Source: a bacterium
GTDB taxonomy: Bacteria > Joyebacterota > Joyebacteria > Joyebacterales > Joyebacteraceae
Reading direction: 5' to 3'
NCBI GenBank assembly: GCA_029990205.1
Contig: JAPEKQ010000026.1
Coordinates: 1 to 23,151 of the forward strand
Length of the DNA stretch: 23,151 nt
In this document: positions 1-8,030 of the stretch, one piece after another
Numbering within the stretch: the stretch's first letter is position 1
How the letters are laid out: every line of letters begins with the position of its first letter
Notes under the pieces: generated by a model
What the model was told of the DNA's origin: nothing
Database searches by the model: none
The model's input: the letters and a program-made list of their open reading frames with translations, nothing else
Translations under genes and position numbers: made by a program

Positions 1-588
1 GTCTCCGATGAGGAACGCATCGACGAACGGCGCCATCGGCGCCGGGTTGAGATGCGCGCAGACCCCGCCGACCACGACAAGCGGGCTCTCCTCCCCCCGC
101 TCCTTCGCGAGCGGCGCGATGCCGCCCGCCGCGAGCATCCGGACCATGTTGAAGTAGTCGCCTTCGAAGCTCACCGAGAATGCGACAGCGTCGAACTCCG
201 AGAGCGGACTCCCGGTCTCGAGCGAGCGCCCTGCCTCATCCGGGAAACGGTCGGCCACGGCCGGTTCGGGCGCGACCCCCGCGAAGCCGTCGTACTCGAC
301 CGTCGACGAAGCGTACGGCCAGAACGCGCGCTCGCACGTGACGCACGGGACGTCCCGGAACGCTCGCAGCGCCGCGTGAACGCCGAGGTTGCTCATGCCG
401 ATGGAATATCGCTCGGGGTATGCCAGGACGACGGAGAACCCGCTGCCACCTCCGGCGGTCGCGGGGGATGCGCCCGTGCGCAAGCCCCGCGGGCCGGCGC
501 CGGAGAGCAGTCCGTCATACGAAGGCAGCCACCGCTCCCGCTCGGGGAACGATGGCTGCCCGGTGTCGCTGGGGTGGCGACGGGTCAC
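1..588 (-). CDS. B12-binding-type radical SAM protein, N-terminal part (runs off left edge)
   Basis: An open frame of 196 codons runs from a GTG at 588 to the window edge with no stop, so the C-terminal part is missing. It begins with about 55 residues of Gly/Pro-rich sequence, then a stretch reading VVLAYPERYSIGMSNLG, followed by CERAFWPY, LETGSPLSEFDAVAFSVSFE and VVVGGVCAHLNPAPMAPFVD, ending in FLIGD. This order matches the N-terminal B12-binding-like domain of large radical SAM proteins of the TIGR03960 or YgiQ-like kind. The CxxxCxxC cluster motif would lie beyond the edge, so the radical SAM assignment rests on the N-terminal domain alone. The GTG overlaps the stop of the TPR gene by four bases (GTGA), which decides the start and suggests coupled translation. 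The substrate is unknown. Confidence 0.75.
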   Translation of the reverse strand, partial: MTRRHPSDTGQPSFPERERWLPSYDGLLSGAGPRGLRTGASPATAGGGSGFSVVLAYPERYSIGMSNLGVHAALRAFRDVPCVTCERAFWPYASSTVEYDGFAGVAPEPAVADRFPDEAGRSLETGSPLSEFDAVAFSVSFEGDYFNMVRMLAAGGIAPLAKERGEESPLVVVGGVCAHLNPAPMAPFVDAFLIGD

Positions 589-2246
589 GCTCGTACTTTC
601 TTCAGTTCACCGTGCTTCGGCGTCCAATCGGAGAGCTGCGCCCTCGCGATGGGGTTCCGCACGTCGATCTCGAGGACCTGGTGGAACTGCTCGTCGGCCT
701 CTTCGTTCCGGTCGACTCGCCGGTAGGTCAGCCCGAGCATCAACCGCGCCTCGACGTAGTTCGCGTTGATCTCGACGGCGCGCTCGAGCTCCGCAATGGC
801 CTCGGCGTAGCGCTCACCCGAGATGAACCGGTCGGCCAGTTCGCGATGCAGATCCGCGTAACCCGGCCTGAGCGTCAGCGCCTTCCCGAGATGCTCGATC
901 GCCTCGTCCTCGCGACCAAAGTGCGCCAGGACGCGCCCAATGGCCACGTGTGCCTCGGCATACTCCCCGTTGATCGACAACGCTTTGTTCAGCGCCTCCT
1001 CGGCCTCCGCGTAGCGCTCACGCGCGAGGAAGGCGACGCCGAGACCGCACTGAAGATCGGCGTAGTCCGGATTCTTGACGATGGCCGCCCGGTACCGGTC
1101 GATGGCCGCGTCGTAGTCGCCGCTCTCGAGCAACACCTCCGCCGGAATGCCCGGCATCGTGCTCCAGAAGGAGACGTCCTCGAACGCCACCTTGAACGCG
1201 CCGACCGCCTCGCTCGTCTTCCCGGCGGCGAGGTCGTTCATCCCGAGGTAGTAGTGCGCGAGCGGATACGAGGGACACGCCTTGACGACGGTCTCGAGTT
1301 CCTCGCGCGACTCGTCCATCATGCCGCGCTTGAAGTACGCGATGCCCAGATAGCACCTCAGGTCCCAATAGTCCGCGCGGTGCTCGACGCCGCGCTTGAG
1401 GCTCTCACACGCGTCCCGGTAGCGGCCGACCTTGAGCAGGTAAACGCCACGGAAGAACAGCGCGTCGACGTACTTGGGGTTGATCTCGAGCGCCTGATCG
1501 AGCTCGGCGATCGCCTCATCGAACCGTTCCAGCTCACCGTACGCGATGGCGAGGCGGCAGCGGATGTCCGGATACTTGGGCTTGATCCGAACGGCCTCCT
1601 CGAAACTTGCGATGGCCTCATCGGCGTTGCCCGCGTTGTACGCGGAGACCGCGGAGTTGAGAAGCTCCTTGAACTCCTCCTTGCCCACGGCCGCGCCCCG
1701 GAGCTCATCATACGGCGGCTTGAGAAACTGCTGACACGCCTCCGCCAGATGCGGGGTCTCCGGAATGGGGATATCGAGACCGAGCTTCGTCGCCCGCTCG
1801 AACGCGTGACAGGCCTCGTCGTTGCGACCCGCCTGCGAGAGCACGATGGCGAGATAGCAGTACGCCTCCATGTAGTCCGGGTTGATCTCGATCGCGCGCT
1901 CGAGCGAGGTCGCAGCCTCGTCGTGCCGCCCCTGCTTCTCGTAGATCACGCCCAGGTGATAGTGGAGGTCCGGATAGCGCTCGTTCTCCTCGATCGCTCT
2001 CTTGAACTGCTCCTCGGCCGCGGGCAGATCACCACGCCGGTAGAACGCGAACCCGAGATGCGCGTGCGTCTCGGCCGCGTAGAACAACCCCAGCTGGTAG
2101 TAGGGATCCGACGGGTTCTTCGACTCCGCGATCGCCGATTCGAACTCCACGACCGCCTTGTCGTACTCGCCCCGGTTGTAGTACTCGATCCCCTTGTTGT
2201 AGTGATCGCTCTCACCGAGACCGAACAGTTTCGTGAAGAGCGACAT
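585..2246 (-). CDS. TPR-repeat protein following ftsZ
   Basis: 553 residues made almost entirely of tetratricopeptide repeats. About fourteen units can be read, at roughly residues 13-46, 57-157 (three units), 194-358 (five) and 366-532 (five), with a non-TPR break at 158-193 and an irregular unit near 360-370. Many helices end in the classic EAI..L.RA..INP.Y pattern. There is no signal peptide or membrane segment, so it should be cytoplasmic. TPR superhelices bind other proteins, and nothing in the sequence suggests catalysis. It starts 20 bases after the ftsZ stop with a strong AAGGAGGAG ribosome site just before the ATG, and its stop overlaps the radical SAM start. Position and spacing make it co-transcribed with ftsZ. 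A role as a division or envelope scaffold is inference only. Confidence 0.9.
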   Translation of the reverse strand: MSLFTKLFGLGESDHYNKGIEYYNRGEYDKAVVEFESAIAESKNPSDPYYQLGLFYAAETHAHLGFAFYRRGDLPAAEEQFKRAIEENERYPDLHYHLGVIYEKQGRHDEAATSLERAIEINPDYMEAYCYLAIVLSQAGRNDEACHAFERATKLGLDIPIPETPHLAEACQQFLKPPYDELRGAAVGKEEFKELLNSAVSAYNAGNADEAIASFEEAVRIKPKYPDIRCRLAIAYGELERFDEAIAELDQALEINPKYVDALFFRGVYLLKVGRYRDACESLKRGVEHRADYWDLRCYLGIAYFKRGMMDESREELETVVKACPSYPLAHYYLGMNDLAAGKTSEAVGAFKVAFEDVSFWSTMPGIPAEVLLESGDYDAAIDRYRAAIVKNPDYADLQCGLGVAFLARERYAEAEEALNKALSINGEYAEAHVAIGRVLAHFGREDEAIEHLGKALTLRPGYADLHRELADRFISGERYAEAIAELERAVEINANYVEARLMLGLTYRRVDRNEEADEQFHQVLEIDVRNPIARAQLSDWTPKHGELKKVRA

Positions 2247-2266
2247 GGGCTCCTCCTTCTAGGATG

Positions 2267-3529
2267 CTAGTCCATCTGCCTGCGCAGAAACGTGGGGATC
2301 TCGAGATCCTTCTTCGCGCCGCGGCGCGTGCCGCCCTTGGCGAACATGGCCGGTCTCGGCGCCGGCTCCTGCCGGCGAGGGGCCGCGGGCTCGGGCGCCG
2401 GCGGATTGCGGCGCACGCTCGGTCGCGGCGTGACGACGGCCGTGTTCCGCCTCGCGGGCTCGGGCTTCGTGGTCCGCGGCGCTGCAGCGACCGGGGTCGC
2501 GTGCCGGACGTCGCGCACGACGGGCCGCTTGACCCTGCGCACATCCTTGAGTTCGACCTTGTCCTTCGGCTTGTCCCCGATTCCGGTGGCGATCACCGTG
2601 ATCCTCACCTTGTCCTTCAGGCCGTCATCGATCACGGCGCCGAAGATCATGTTCGACTCAACGCCGATGGCCTCGTTGACGACCATGGCGGCCTCACTGA
2701 TCTCGTGAAGCGAGAGGTCCGGACCACCGGTGACGTTGACCAGCACACCCCTGGCGCCGCGGATCGTCGCGTCCTCGAGCAGCGGGCTCGAGATCGACTG
2801 CTGCGCCGCTTCGACCGCGCGGTTCTTCCCGCCCGAGATACCGGTGCCCATCACGGCGTCACCCATCTCCGTCATCACGGACTTGACGTCGGCGAAATCG
2901 AGATTCACGAGCCCGGGGACCATGATGAGGTCGGCCACACCCTTCGTCGCGCGGAGGAGTACGTCGTCGGCGATGCGGAAGGCCTCGCGGACAGGCGTGT
3001 TCTTGCTCGCCACGGCGAGGAGACGCTGGTTGGGGATGACAATAGCCGTGTCGGCCGCGCGCTTCAAGAGTTCAAGTCCCTCGACCGCCTGCTTCATTCT
3101 GAACTGCCCCTCAAACATGAACGGCTTGGTCGCCACACCGACGACCAGAGCGCCCATCTTCTTGGCCATCTCGGCCACCGCGGGGGCAGCGCCCGTGCCG
3201 GTCCCGCCGCCCATGCCGCAGGCGACGAACACCATGTCCGCGCCCTTGAGGACGTTGGCGATCTCTTCGCCGTTCTCCTCCAGCGCCTTTCGGCCGATCT
3301 CGGGATTCCCACCCGAGCCCAGCCCGTGCGTCAGCTCCCTGCCGATCTGGACGCGCGCCGCGGCGAGCGAACAGTCCAACGCCTGCGCGTCGGTGTTCAC
3401 GGCCACGAAATCCACCCCGGAGAAGCCGGACTCGATCATCCGGTTGACGGCGTTCCCACCGGCTCCACCCACTCCCACGACCTTGATCTTCGCGTTCATC
3501 TGCGGCTCGAAATCAAACTCCAGCTTCAT
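2267..3529 (-). CDS. ftsZ: cell division protein FtsZ
   Basis: Tubulin-like GTPase that polymerises into the cytokinetic ring. The chosen product has 420 residues and starts MKLEFDFEPQ. It shows GGAGGNAVNRM at 21-31, the GTP-binding G-box GMGGGTGTG at 105-113, the T7 loop NLDFADVK at 209-216 that completes the active site of the next subunit, and a conserved C-terminal peptide IPTFLRRQ at 411-418 for binding FtsA and other partners. The linker between about 320 and 405 is rich in Pro, Arg and Ala. The start is set by GGAGGAG seven bases before the ATG. The same frame stays open upstream to 3649 and includes an ATG at 3610 that would add a very basic extension of 27 residues; this is less likely. 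It follows ftsA after 98 bases. Confidence 0.97.
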   Translation of the reverse strand: MKLEFDFEPQMNAKIKVVGVGGAGGNAVNRMIESGFSGVDFVAVNTDAQALDCSLAAARVQIGRELTHGLGSGGNPEIGRKALEENGEEIANVLKGADMVFVACGMGGGTGTGAAPAVAEMAKKMGALVVGVATKPFMFEGQFRMKQAVEGLELLKRAADTAIVIPNQRLLAVASKNTPVREAFRIADDVLLRATKGVADLIMVPGLVNLDFADVKSVMTEMGDAVMGTGISGGKNRAVEAAQQSISSPLLEDATIRGARGVLVNVTGGPDLSLHEISEAAMVVNEAIGVESNMIFGAVIDDGLKDKVRITVIATGIGDKPKDKVELKDVRRVKRPVVRDVRHATPVAAAPRTTKPEPARRNTAVVTPRPSVRRNPPAPEPAAPRRQEPAPRPAMFAKGGTRRGAKKDLEIPTFLRRQMD

Positions 3530-3627
3530 CCTGTCTCCTCCAGCCCCCCGGCCGTTCCTCCCGGGAACCATCATGGCCCTGCGTGCCTTCTTCTTTTTTC
3601 TCGCTGTCATGGTGCTTCTCTCTGCCT

Positions 3628-4851
3628 TCACAACAGGTTGTCGACCCACTGCCTGACACGGCTGACCGTCTCGTTCAGCCGACCGTCTCTCCTCCTCCGC
3701 CTTCGCTTCGGGGCGCGCGACGCCGCGATGATGACCCCGACCGCCGTCGCGTGCGACGGGTCGGCGATGGCGTCGAACAGTCCCGACACGCGGTCGGGCA
3801 GACCGACGCGCGCCGGAACGCCGAAGACGTCCTCGGCCACGCGGGCGATCCCGTCGAGCTTCGCTCCTCCACCCGTGATGATGACGCCCGCGGGGGTCCG
3901 TCCCCAGAATTCCGTGCTCCTGGTCTCGTCGCGCAGCATCTCGAAGATCTCACGCACGCGAGGCTCGATGATGGCCGCGAGGACCTGCGTCGAGCTCTGG
4001 CGCGGCTCCTGTCCGCCGATGCTCGGGATCTCGACCGTGCTGTCGGCGATCCCGGAGGCGCTCGCGCAACCGGCCTCCCGCTTGAGCTGCTCCGCCTTCG
4101 AGATCGGGATACGCAGCCCGACCGCGATGTCGTTCGTCACGCACGCCCCACCCCAGCCGACGACCGCCACATGACGGACCGCACGTCCGTGGTGCACGAC
4201 GATGCCCGTGCTGCCGGCGCCCATGTTGATCGAGAGCGAACCGAGCTCCGTCTCATCCTCGGAGAGCGATGCGAGCGCTGCGACGATCGGCTTGACGTAT
4301 ATGCCGCTCTCGCGGACGCCCGCCTTCCGCACCGCCCGTCTTGCCGAGTCCACGGCCTGTTCCTCGGCCGTCACGATATGAACCTGAGAACCCAACCGCA
4401 CCCCGGCCATCCCGATGGGGTCGCGGATTCCGCGCTGCCCGTCCACGAAGAACTCCTGCGGCAGCGCGTCCAGCACGATCCGGCCCACGGGAAGCGCCAG
4501 CGTGCGCGCCGCCTCGACCACCGTCGCGATCTCCGAGCGAGTGATCTCCCCCCCGGTTCTCGAGACGGCGATGACGCCGCGGCTGTCGATGCCGCGAATG
4601 TGCTCGCCGTTGATGGCGACGGCCGCGGTGCCGATCTCGACCTCGGCGCTCGCCTCGGCCTCCGTCACGGCCTCGCGGATGGCGTCCGATGCCTTCTCCA
4701 TGTTCACGATGACGCCGGCCTCGATGCCGTCCGACGCGGACTCCCCAATGCCGAGGATCTCGGGAAGCTCCCGGTCCTTCACGTCCGCGACGACGGCCTT
4801 GATCCTGCTCGATCCGAGATCGAGACCGACGAGGATCTCGCTCTTCTTCAC
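3628..4851 (-). CDS. ftsA: cell division protein FtsA (actin-like)
   Basis: Actin-family ATPase that ties FtsZ filaments to the membrane. 407 residues from a GTG at 4851 that overlaps the ftsQ stop by four bases and has AGGAAAGG upstream. Phosphate-1 loop LDLGSSRIKAV is at 10-20, the FtsA-specific 1C domain at about 80-160, phosphate-2 loop INMGAGSTG at 208-216, GGACVTNDIA at 234-243 and the adenosine motif GVIITGGGAKLDG at 322-334. After a run of Arg (about 383-388) the protein ends in an amphipathic stretch, ETVSRVRQWVDNLL, which fits the usual membrane-targeting helix. The phosphate-2 loop is odd: the Asp normal in FtsA (DIGGGTTD type) is Asn here, and the final Asp is Gly. Confidence 0.95.
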   Translation of the reverse strand: MKKSEILVGLDLGSSRIKAVVADVKDRELPEILGIGESASDGIEAGVIVNMEKASDAIREAVTEAEASAEVEIGTAAVAINGEHIRGIDSRGVIAVSRTGGEITRSEIATVVEAARTLALPVGRIVLDALPQEFFVDGQRGIRDPIGMAGVRLGSQVHIVTAEEQAVDSARRAVRKAGVRESGIYVKPIVAALASLSEDETELGSLSINMGAGSTGIVVHHGRAVRHVAVVGWGGACVTNDIAVGLRIPISKAEQLKREAGCASASGIADSTVEIPSIGGQEPRQSSTQVLAAIIEPRVREIFEMLRDETRSTEFWGRTPAGVIITGGGAKLDGIARVAEDVFGVPARVGLPDRVSGLFDAIADPSHATAVGVIIAASRAPKRRRRRRDGRLNETVSRVRQWVDNLL

Positions 4852-5660
4852 GCGGATCCCCTTTCCTGGGTGCGTGTTCTCATGGCGGCTTGGGCCAGTC
4901 GCACGACGACCTGGCCGTCGAATCTCAGATCTATCGATCTCGGCGCGGCCCCTCTCGCCCGAAGGTCCGAGAGCACTTTCCACGAGTTCGACAGATCGTT
5001 TGCGTTTAGAGCGCCGAGGCCAAACCTGATCTCTGCCCCGTCGGCTACCGTATAGATGACCAGACCCGACCCCGGCGCAAACCTGATTTCCGATATCTCC
5101 ATCCAGAGCGAAGGCGATACCTCCTTCGCCTGGTTCAGCACGTTCAACGCTTCCTCCAGCTCCTCCGACTCGAACCGCTCCCCCGCCTCGGGCGGCGCGG
5201 GGATCCCCGTGATGAGCGGCACATCCACGAAGGCGCTCCGGTCAGCCGCCGGCAGCACCAGCGCCTGATCGGAGACCTCCACGAACCCGTTCGGGCCGCC
5301 CGGCACGATCGCCGCGGGCAGCGTCTCCTCGAGGAGGATCTCGATGCGGTCCGGCAGGCCGCGTGACACGCGCGCCCTTGAGACACGCGGCGACGAAGCC
5401 AGTGCGCGTTCGACTCCCGCGGGCTCGACGTCGAGCAGCTGCTCCCCGATACCGACACCGGCGAGTTCGATGACCTCGTCCGCGGTGAGAACCTCGTTGC
5501 CGCAGACGTCGACGCGAGCGACGGCGAACCGGCCCGGCTCCGAACTCCAGGACGGCGCCAGCGCGACGACCGCGCCGATCCCGCCGACCAGAACGGCGGC
5601 GGACACGATGATCGTGATCCGTCCCGCCTTGCCGAGTCGCCTTGCCCTCTTCCGCGTCAT
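4848..5660 (-). CDS. ftsQ: cell division protein FtsQ (POTRA domain)
   Basis: Bitopic inner-membrane protein of the divisome that links the FtsL/FtsB group to the septal synthase. 270 residues: a short basic cytoplasmic tail (TRKRARRLGKAGR), one membrane helix at about 14-36, a POTRA domain at about 45-115 beginning FAVARVDVCGNEVLTADEV with the usual LLDV and SPRVSRARVSRGLPD segments, then the FtsQ-type beta domain. The family is poorly conserved in sequence, so the call also uses gene order: it lies between murB and ftsA. The ATG has GGGGAGG eight bases upstream. It starts 16 bases after the murB stop and overlaps ftsA by four bases. The ddl gene that often sits before ftsQ is absent. Confidence 0.88.
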   Translation of the reverse strand: MTRKRARRLGKAGRITIIVSAAVLVGGIGAVVALAPSWSSEPGRFAVARVDVCGNEVLTADEVIELAGVGIGEQLLDVEPAGVERALASSPRVSRARVSRGLPDRIEILLEETLPAAIVPGGPNGFVEVSDQALVLPAADRSAFVDVPLITGIPAPPEAGERFESEELEEALNVLNQAKEVSPSLWMEISEIRFAPGSGLVIYTVADGAEIRFGLGALNANDLSNSWKVLSDLRARGAAPRSIDLRFDGQVVVRLAQAAMRTRTQERGSA

Positions 5661-5676
5661 TCTCGCCGCCTCCCCG

Positions 5677-6612
5677 CTACGCCTGCGTCGTCCTCGCGCC
5701 CCCGCGTCGACCGACGACCTCGACCTCGAGCACGAGCTCTCGTCCGGTCCGCTCGCGGACCGTCGTGACGATCAGATCGATGAGTTCCTCAACGTCCTCG
5801 GGGGCCGCGCCCCGGTCGTTGAGAATGAAGTTCGTGTGCTGGTCGCTGACAACGGCGCCACCGATACGCGCCCCGCGGAGCCCCGCCTGGTCGACGAGCT
5901 GCCAGGCGCGCACGTCCGCCGGGTTTCGGAAGACGCATCCGGCGCTCCGCATCCCGACAGGCTGCCCCTTCCACTTGAGCTCCAGGATCTCCTGGAGACG
6001 CCGAGACACCTCGGAGGCGTCGCCACGCTCGAGCACGAAGCTCGCCTCCTCGACCGTGGACCCCTCGGGCAGTCTCGCCGTCCGGTACCCGAGGTCGAGA
6101 TCCTCCCGCGCGACCGTGGCGCTCCCCACGCCCGGGGTGAAGACGGACACCGTCTCCATGCAGTCTCCGATGAACGTCCCGTAGCTCCCCGCGTTCATGA
6201 AGACGGCTCCCCCGACGCTCCCGGGGATACCCGCCAGCGGCTCGAGTCCCACCCAGCCGGCCTCGGCGCAGAACGAGAGGAAGCTCTTCAGCGGCACGCC
6301 GCTCCCGACGACGATCCGGCCGTCGCGTTCGCTCAGGGTCGAGAACGCGGACTCCGTCGAGAGAACGGCACCCTCGATCCCGCCGCTCCTGACGAGCAGG
6401 TTCGTTCCGCGGCCGACGACCTTGACGGGAACACCCGCGCTCGTCAGCAGCTCGGCAGCCGCCCGGAACGACCCGGCGTTCGGGGCCTCAACGTAGAGGT
6501 CCGCGGGCCCGCCGAGACCGAACGACGTGTGTCTCGCCATCGGCTCGTCCCGCAGCACGGCTCCCGGCGCCAGCCGCAGCAGCTCATCGTATGTCCTCGA
6601 CTCGACCTGCAT
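5677..6612 (-). CDS. murB: UDP-N-acetylenolpyruvoylglucosamine reductase MurB
   Basis: NADPH- and FAD-dependent reduction of UDP-GlcNAc-enolpyruvate to UDP-MurNAc in the cytoplasm. About 311 residues from the ATG. Numbering below counts the overlapping GTG at 6615 as residue 1. FAD-binding elements include HTSFGLGGPAD (29-39), GRGTNLLV (68-75) and LAGIPGSVGGAVFMNAGSYG (127-146). GYR at 176-178 carries the active-site Arg. The stretch SAGCVFRNP (224-232) places Cys227 where the E. coli enzyme has its proton-donor Ser229. The length is in the type II range. The start is ambiguous: the junction reads GTGATG, where GTG (6615) overlaps the murC stop by four bases and ATG (6612) by one; AAGGAG lies 11 or 14 bases upstream respectively. 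Confidence 0.96.
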   Translation of the reverse strand: MQVESRTYDELLRLAPGAVLRDEPMARHTSFGLGGPADLYVEAPNAGSFRAAAELLTSAGVPVKVVGRGTNLLVRSGGIEGAVLSTESAFSTLSERDGRIVVGSGVPLKSFLSFCAEAGWVGLEPLAGIPGSVGGAVFMNAGSYGTFIGDCMETVSVFTPGVGSATVAREDLDLGYRTARLPEGSTVEEASFVLERGDASEVSRRLQEILELKWKGQPVGMRSAGCVFRNPADVRAWQLVDQAGLRGARIGGAVVSDQHTNFILNDRGAAPEDVEELIDLIVTTVRERTGRELVLEVEVVGRRGGARTTQA

Positions 6613-8003
6613 CACTTCGTCCCGCGCTCCTTGAGTCTCTCGAGCAGCTGCTCGCCGAGCCGGTAGATGTCGCCCGCTCCCAGCGTGACGACGACATCTC
6701 CCGGTTCGACGATGTTCAGCACGTGCTCCAGAAGCTCCTCACGGTTCTCGATGTACTCGGCGTTCCGGTGACCGAACCGGCGCGCCGCGTCGGCGATGAG
6801 GGCTCCGCTGACGCCCTCGATCGGTTCCTCGCTCGCAGCGTAGACGTCCGCTACGAGGAGTACTTGCGCGTCAAAGAAGGCGTGGCCGAACTCGTCCGCC
6901 AGCTTCTGCGTTCGGGTGTATCTGTGGGGCTGGAAGAGAACGACGAGGCGTCGGTCCCATCGTGATGATGCCGCCGCGAGCGTCGTTGCGACTTCCGCCG
7001 GATGGTGCCCATAGTCATCCAGTACAAGCACATCGTTGACCTCCCCTTTGATCTCGAATCGTCTCGAGATTCCCTCGAACTGCTTCAGGCCCTCCGCGAT
7101 GTCCTCGAACGCCACGCCGAGTTCGAGACCCACCGCAACCGCCGAGAGCGAGTTGTACGCATTGTGAAGACCCGGCATCCGGATCTCCATCCTGCCGAGG
7201 TTCTGTCCACGGTATGTGACGGTCATGCCGGTCAGCTCACCGGCCGGCTCGACATCGTGTCCCTGGACGTCGGCCTGGGTCGTCAGGCCATAGGTCACAA
7301 CCCTTCTGTGAATGTCCGGGATGATCGACTGGATGTTGTGCTCGTCGAGACAGAGCACCGAGCATCCGAAGAAGGGCACGCTGTTGGCAAACTGCGTGAA
7401 CGCCCTCTTGATCTCGTCGAGTCCCGAGTAGTAGTCGAGGTGTTCCTCATCAACGGTCGTGATGACGGCGATGGTCGGTGAGAGCCGGAGGAACGATCCG
7501 TCACTTTCGTCGGCCTCGGCGACGATGTACTCGCTCGTCCCGAGCCGCGCGCCCGTCCCCATGGTCTTCACGGTCCCGCCGACGACGACCGTGGGGTCCA
7601 GCCCGCCGGTCGAGAGCACCGACGCGATGAGCGACGTCGCCGTCGTCTTCCCGTGCGTCCCCCCCACCGCGACCGAGTACTTCATCCGCATCAGCTCGGC
7701 GAGCATCTCCACGCGCGGGATGACCGGGATGAGTCCCTTCCGCGCGGCCGCCACCTCGGGGTTGCCTTCGGGAATGGCGGTCGATGTCACGACCACCTCT
7801 GCGCCCTCGATGTTGGCCGCGGCGTGCCCCTGATAGATGCGGCCGCCAAGACGCTCCAGACGCTCCGTGATGTCGTTCTTCCGCAGATCGGAGCCCGAGA
7901 CGTCGAAGCCCAGATTGAGCAGGATCTCCGCGATCCCACCCATCCCGACCCCGCCGACCCCGACGAGATGCACGTGCTTCACTCTGCCGAACATCGTGAC
8001 CAT
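6612..8003 (-). CDS. murC: UDP-N-acetylmuramate-L-alanine ligase MurC
   Basis: ATP-dependent addition of L-Ala to UDP-MurNAc, the first amino-acid ligase step of peptidoglycan synthesis. 463 residues in three Mur-ligase domains. The N-terminal Rossmann part has HLVGVGGVGMGGIAE (12-26). The ATP loop is GGTHGKTTAT at 114-123, followed by EADESDGSF (163-171) and TTVDEEHLDYY (182-192). The C-terminal domain has HNAYNSLSA at 280-288 and DDYGHHPAE at 329-337, the latter characteristic of MurC rather than MurD, E or F. It starts 27 bases after murG, with AGGAAGCAGGGAAG upstream of the ATG; a second ATG three codons in is possible. It overlaps murB through GTGATG. No ddl fusion is present. Confidence 0.97.
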   Translation of the reverse strand: MVTMFGRVKHVHLVGVGGVGMGGIAEILLNLGFDVSGSDLRKNDITERLERLGGRIYQGHAAANIEGAEVVVTSTAIPEGNPEVAAARKGLIPVIPRVEMLAELMRMKYSVAVGGTHGKTTATSLIASVLSTGGLDPTVVVGGTVKTMGTGARLGTSEYIVAEADESDGSFLRLSPTIAVITTVDEEHLDYYSGLDEIKRAFTQFANSVPFFGCSVLCLDEHNIQSIIPDIHRRVVTYGLTTQADVQGHDVEPAGELTGMTVTYRGQNLGRMEIRMPGLHNAYNSLSAVAVGLELGVAFEDIAEGLKQFEGISRRFEIKGEVNDVLVLDDYGHHPAEVATTLAAASSRWDRRLVVLFQPHRYTRTQKLADEFGHAFFDAQVLLVADVYAASEEPIEGVSGALIADAARRFGHRNAEYIENREELLEHVLNIVEPGDVVVTLGAGDIYRLGEQLLERLKERGTK

Positions 8004-8030
8004 TGCTTCCCTGCTTCCTGTTCGCTGCCT

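Noticed and set aside
420-4174. Very long plus-strand frames (over 600 codons) opposite the TPR, ftsZ and ftsA genes
   Set aside because: They are antisense to recognised genes, have Arg/His/Asp-rich composition typical of the opposite strand in GC-rich DNA, show no domains and have no convincing ribosome sites.
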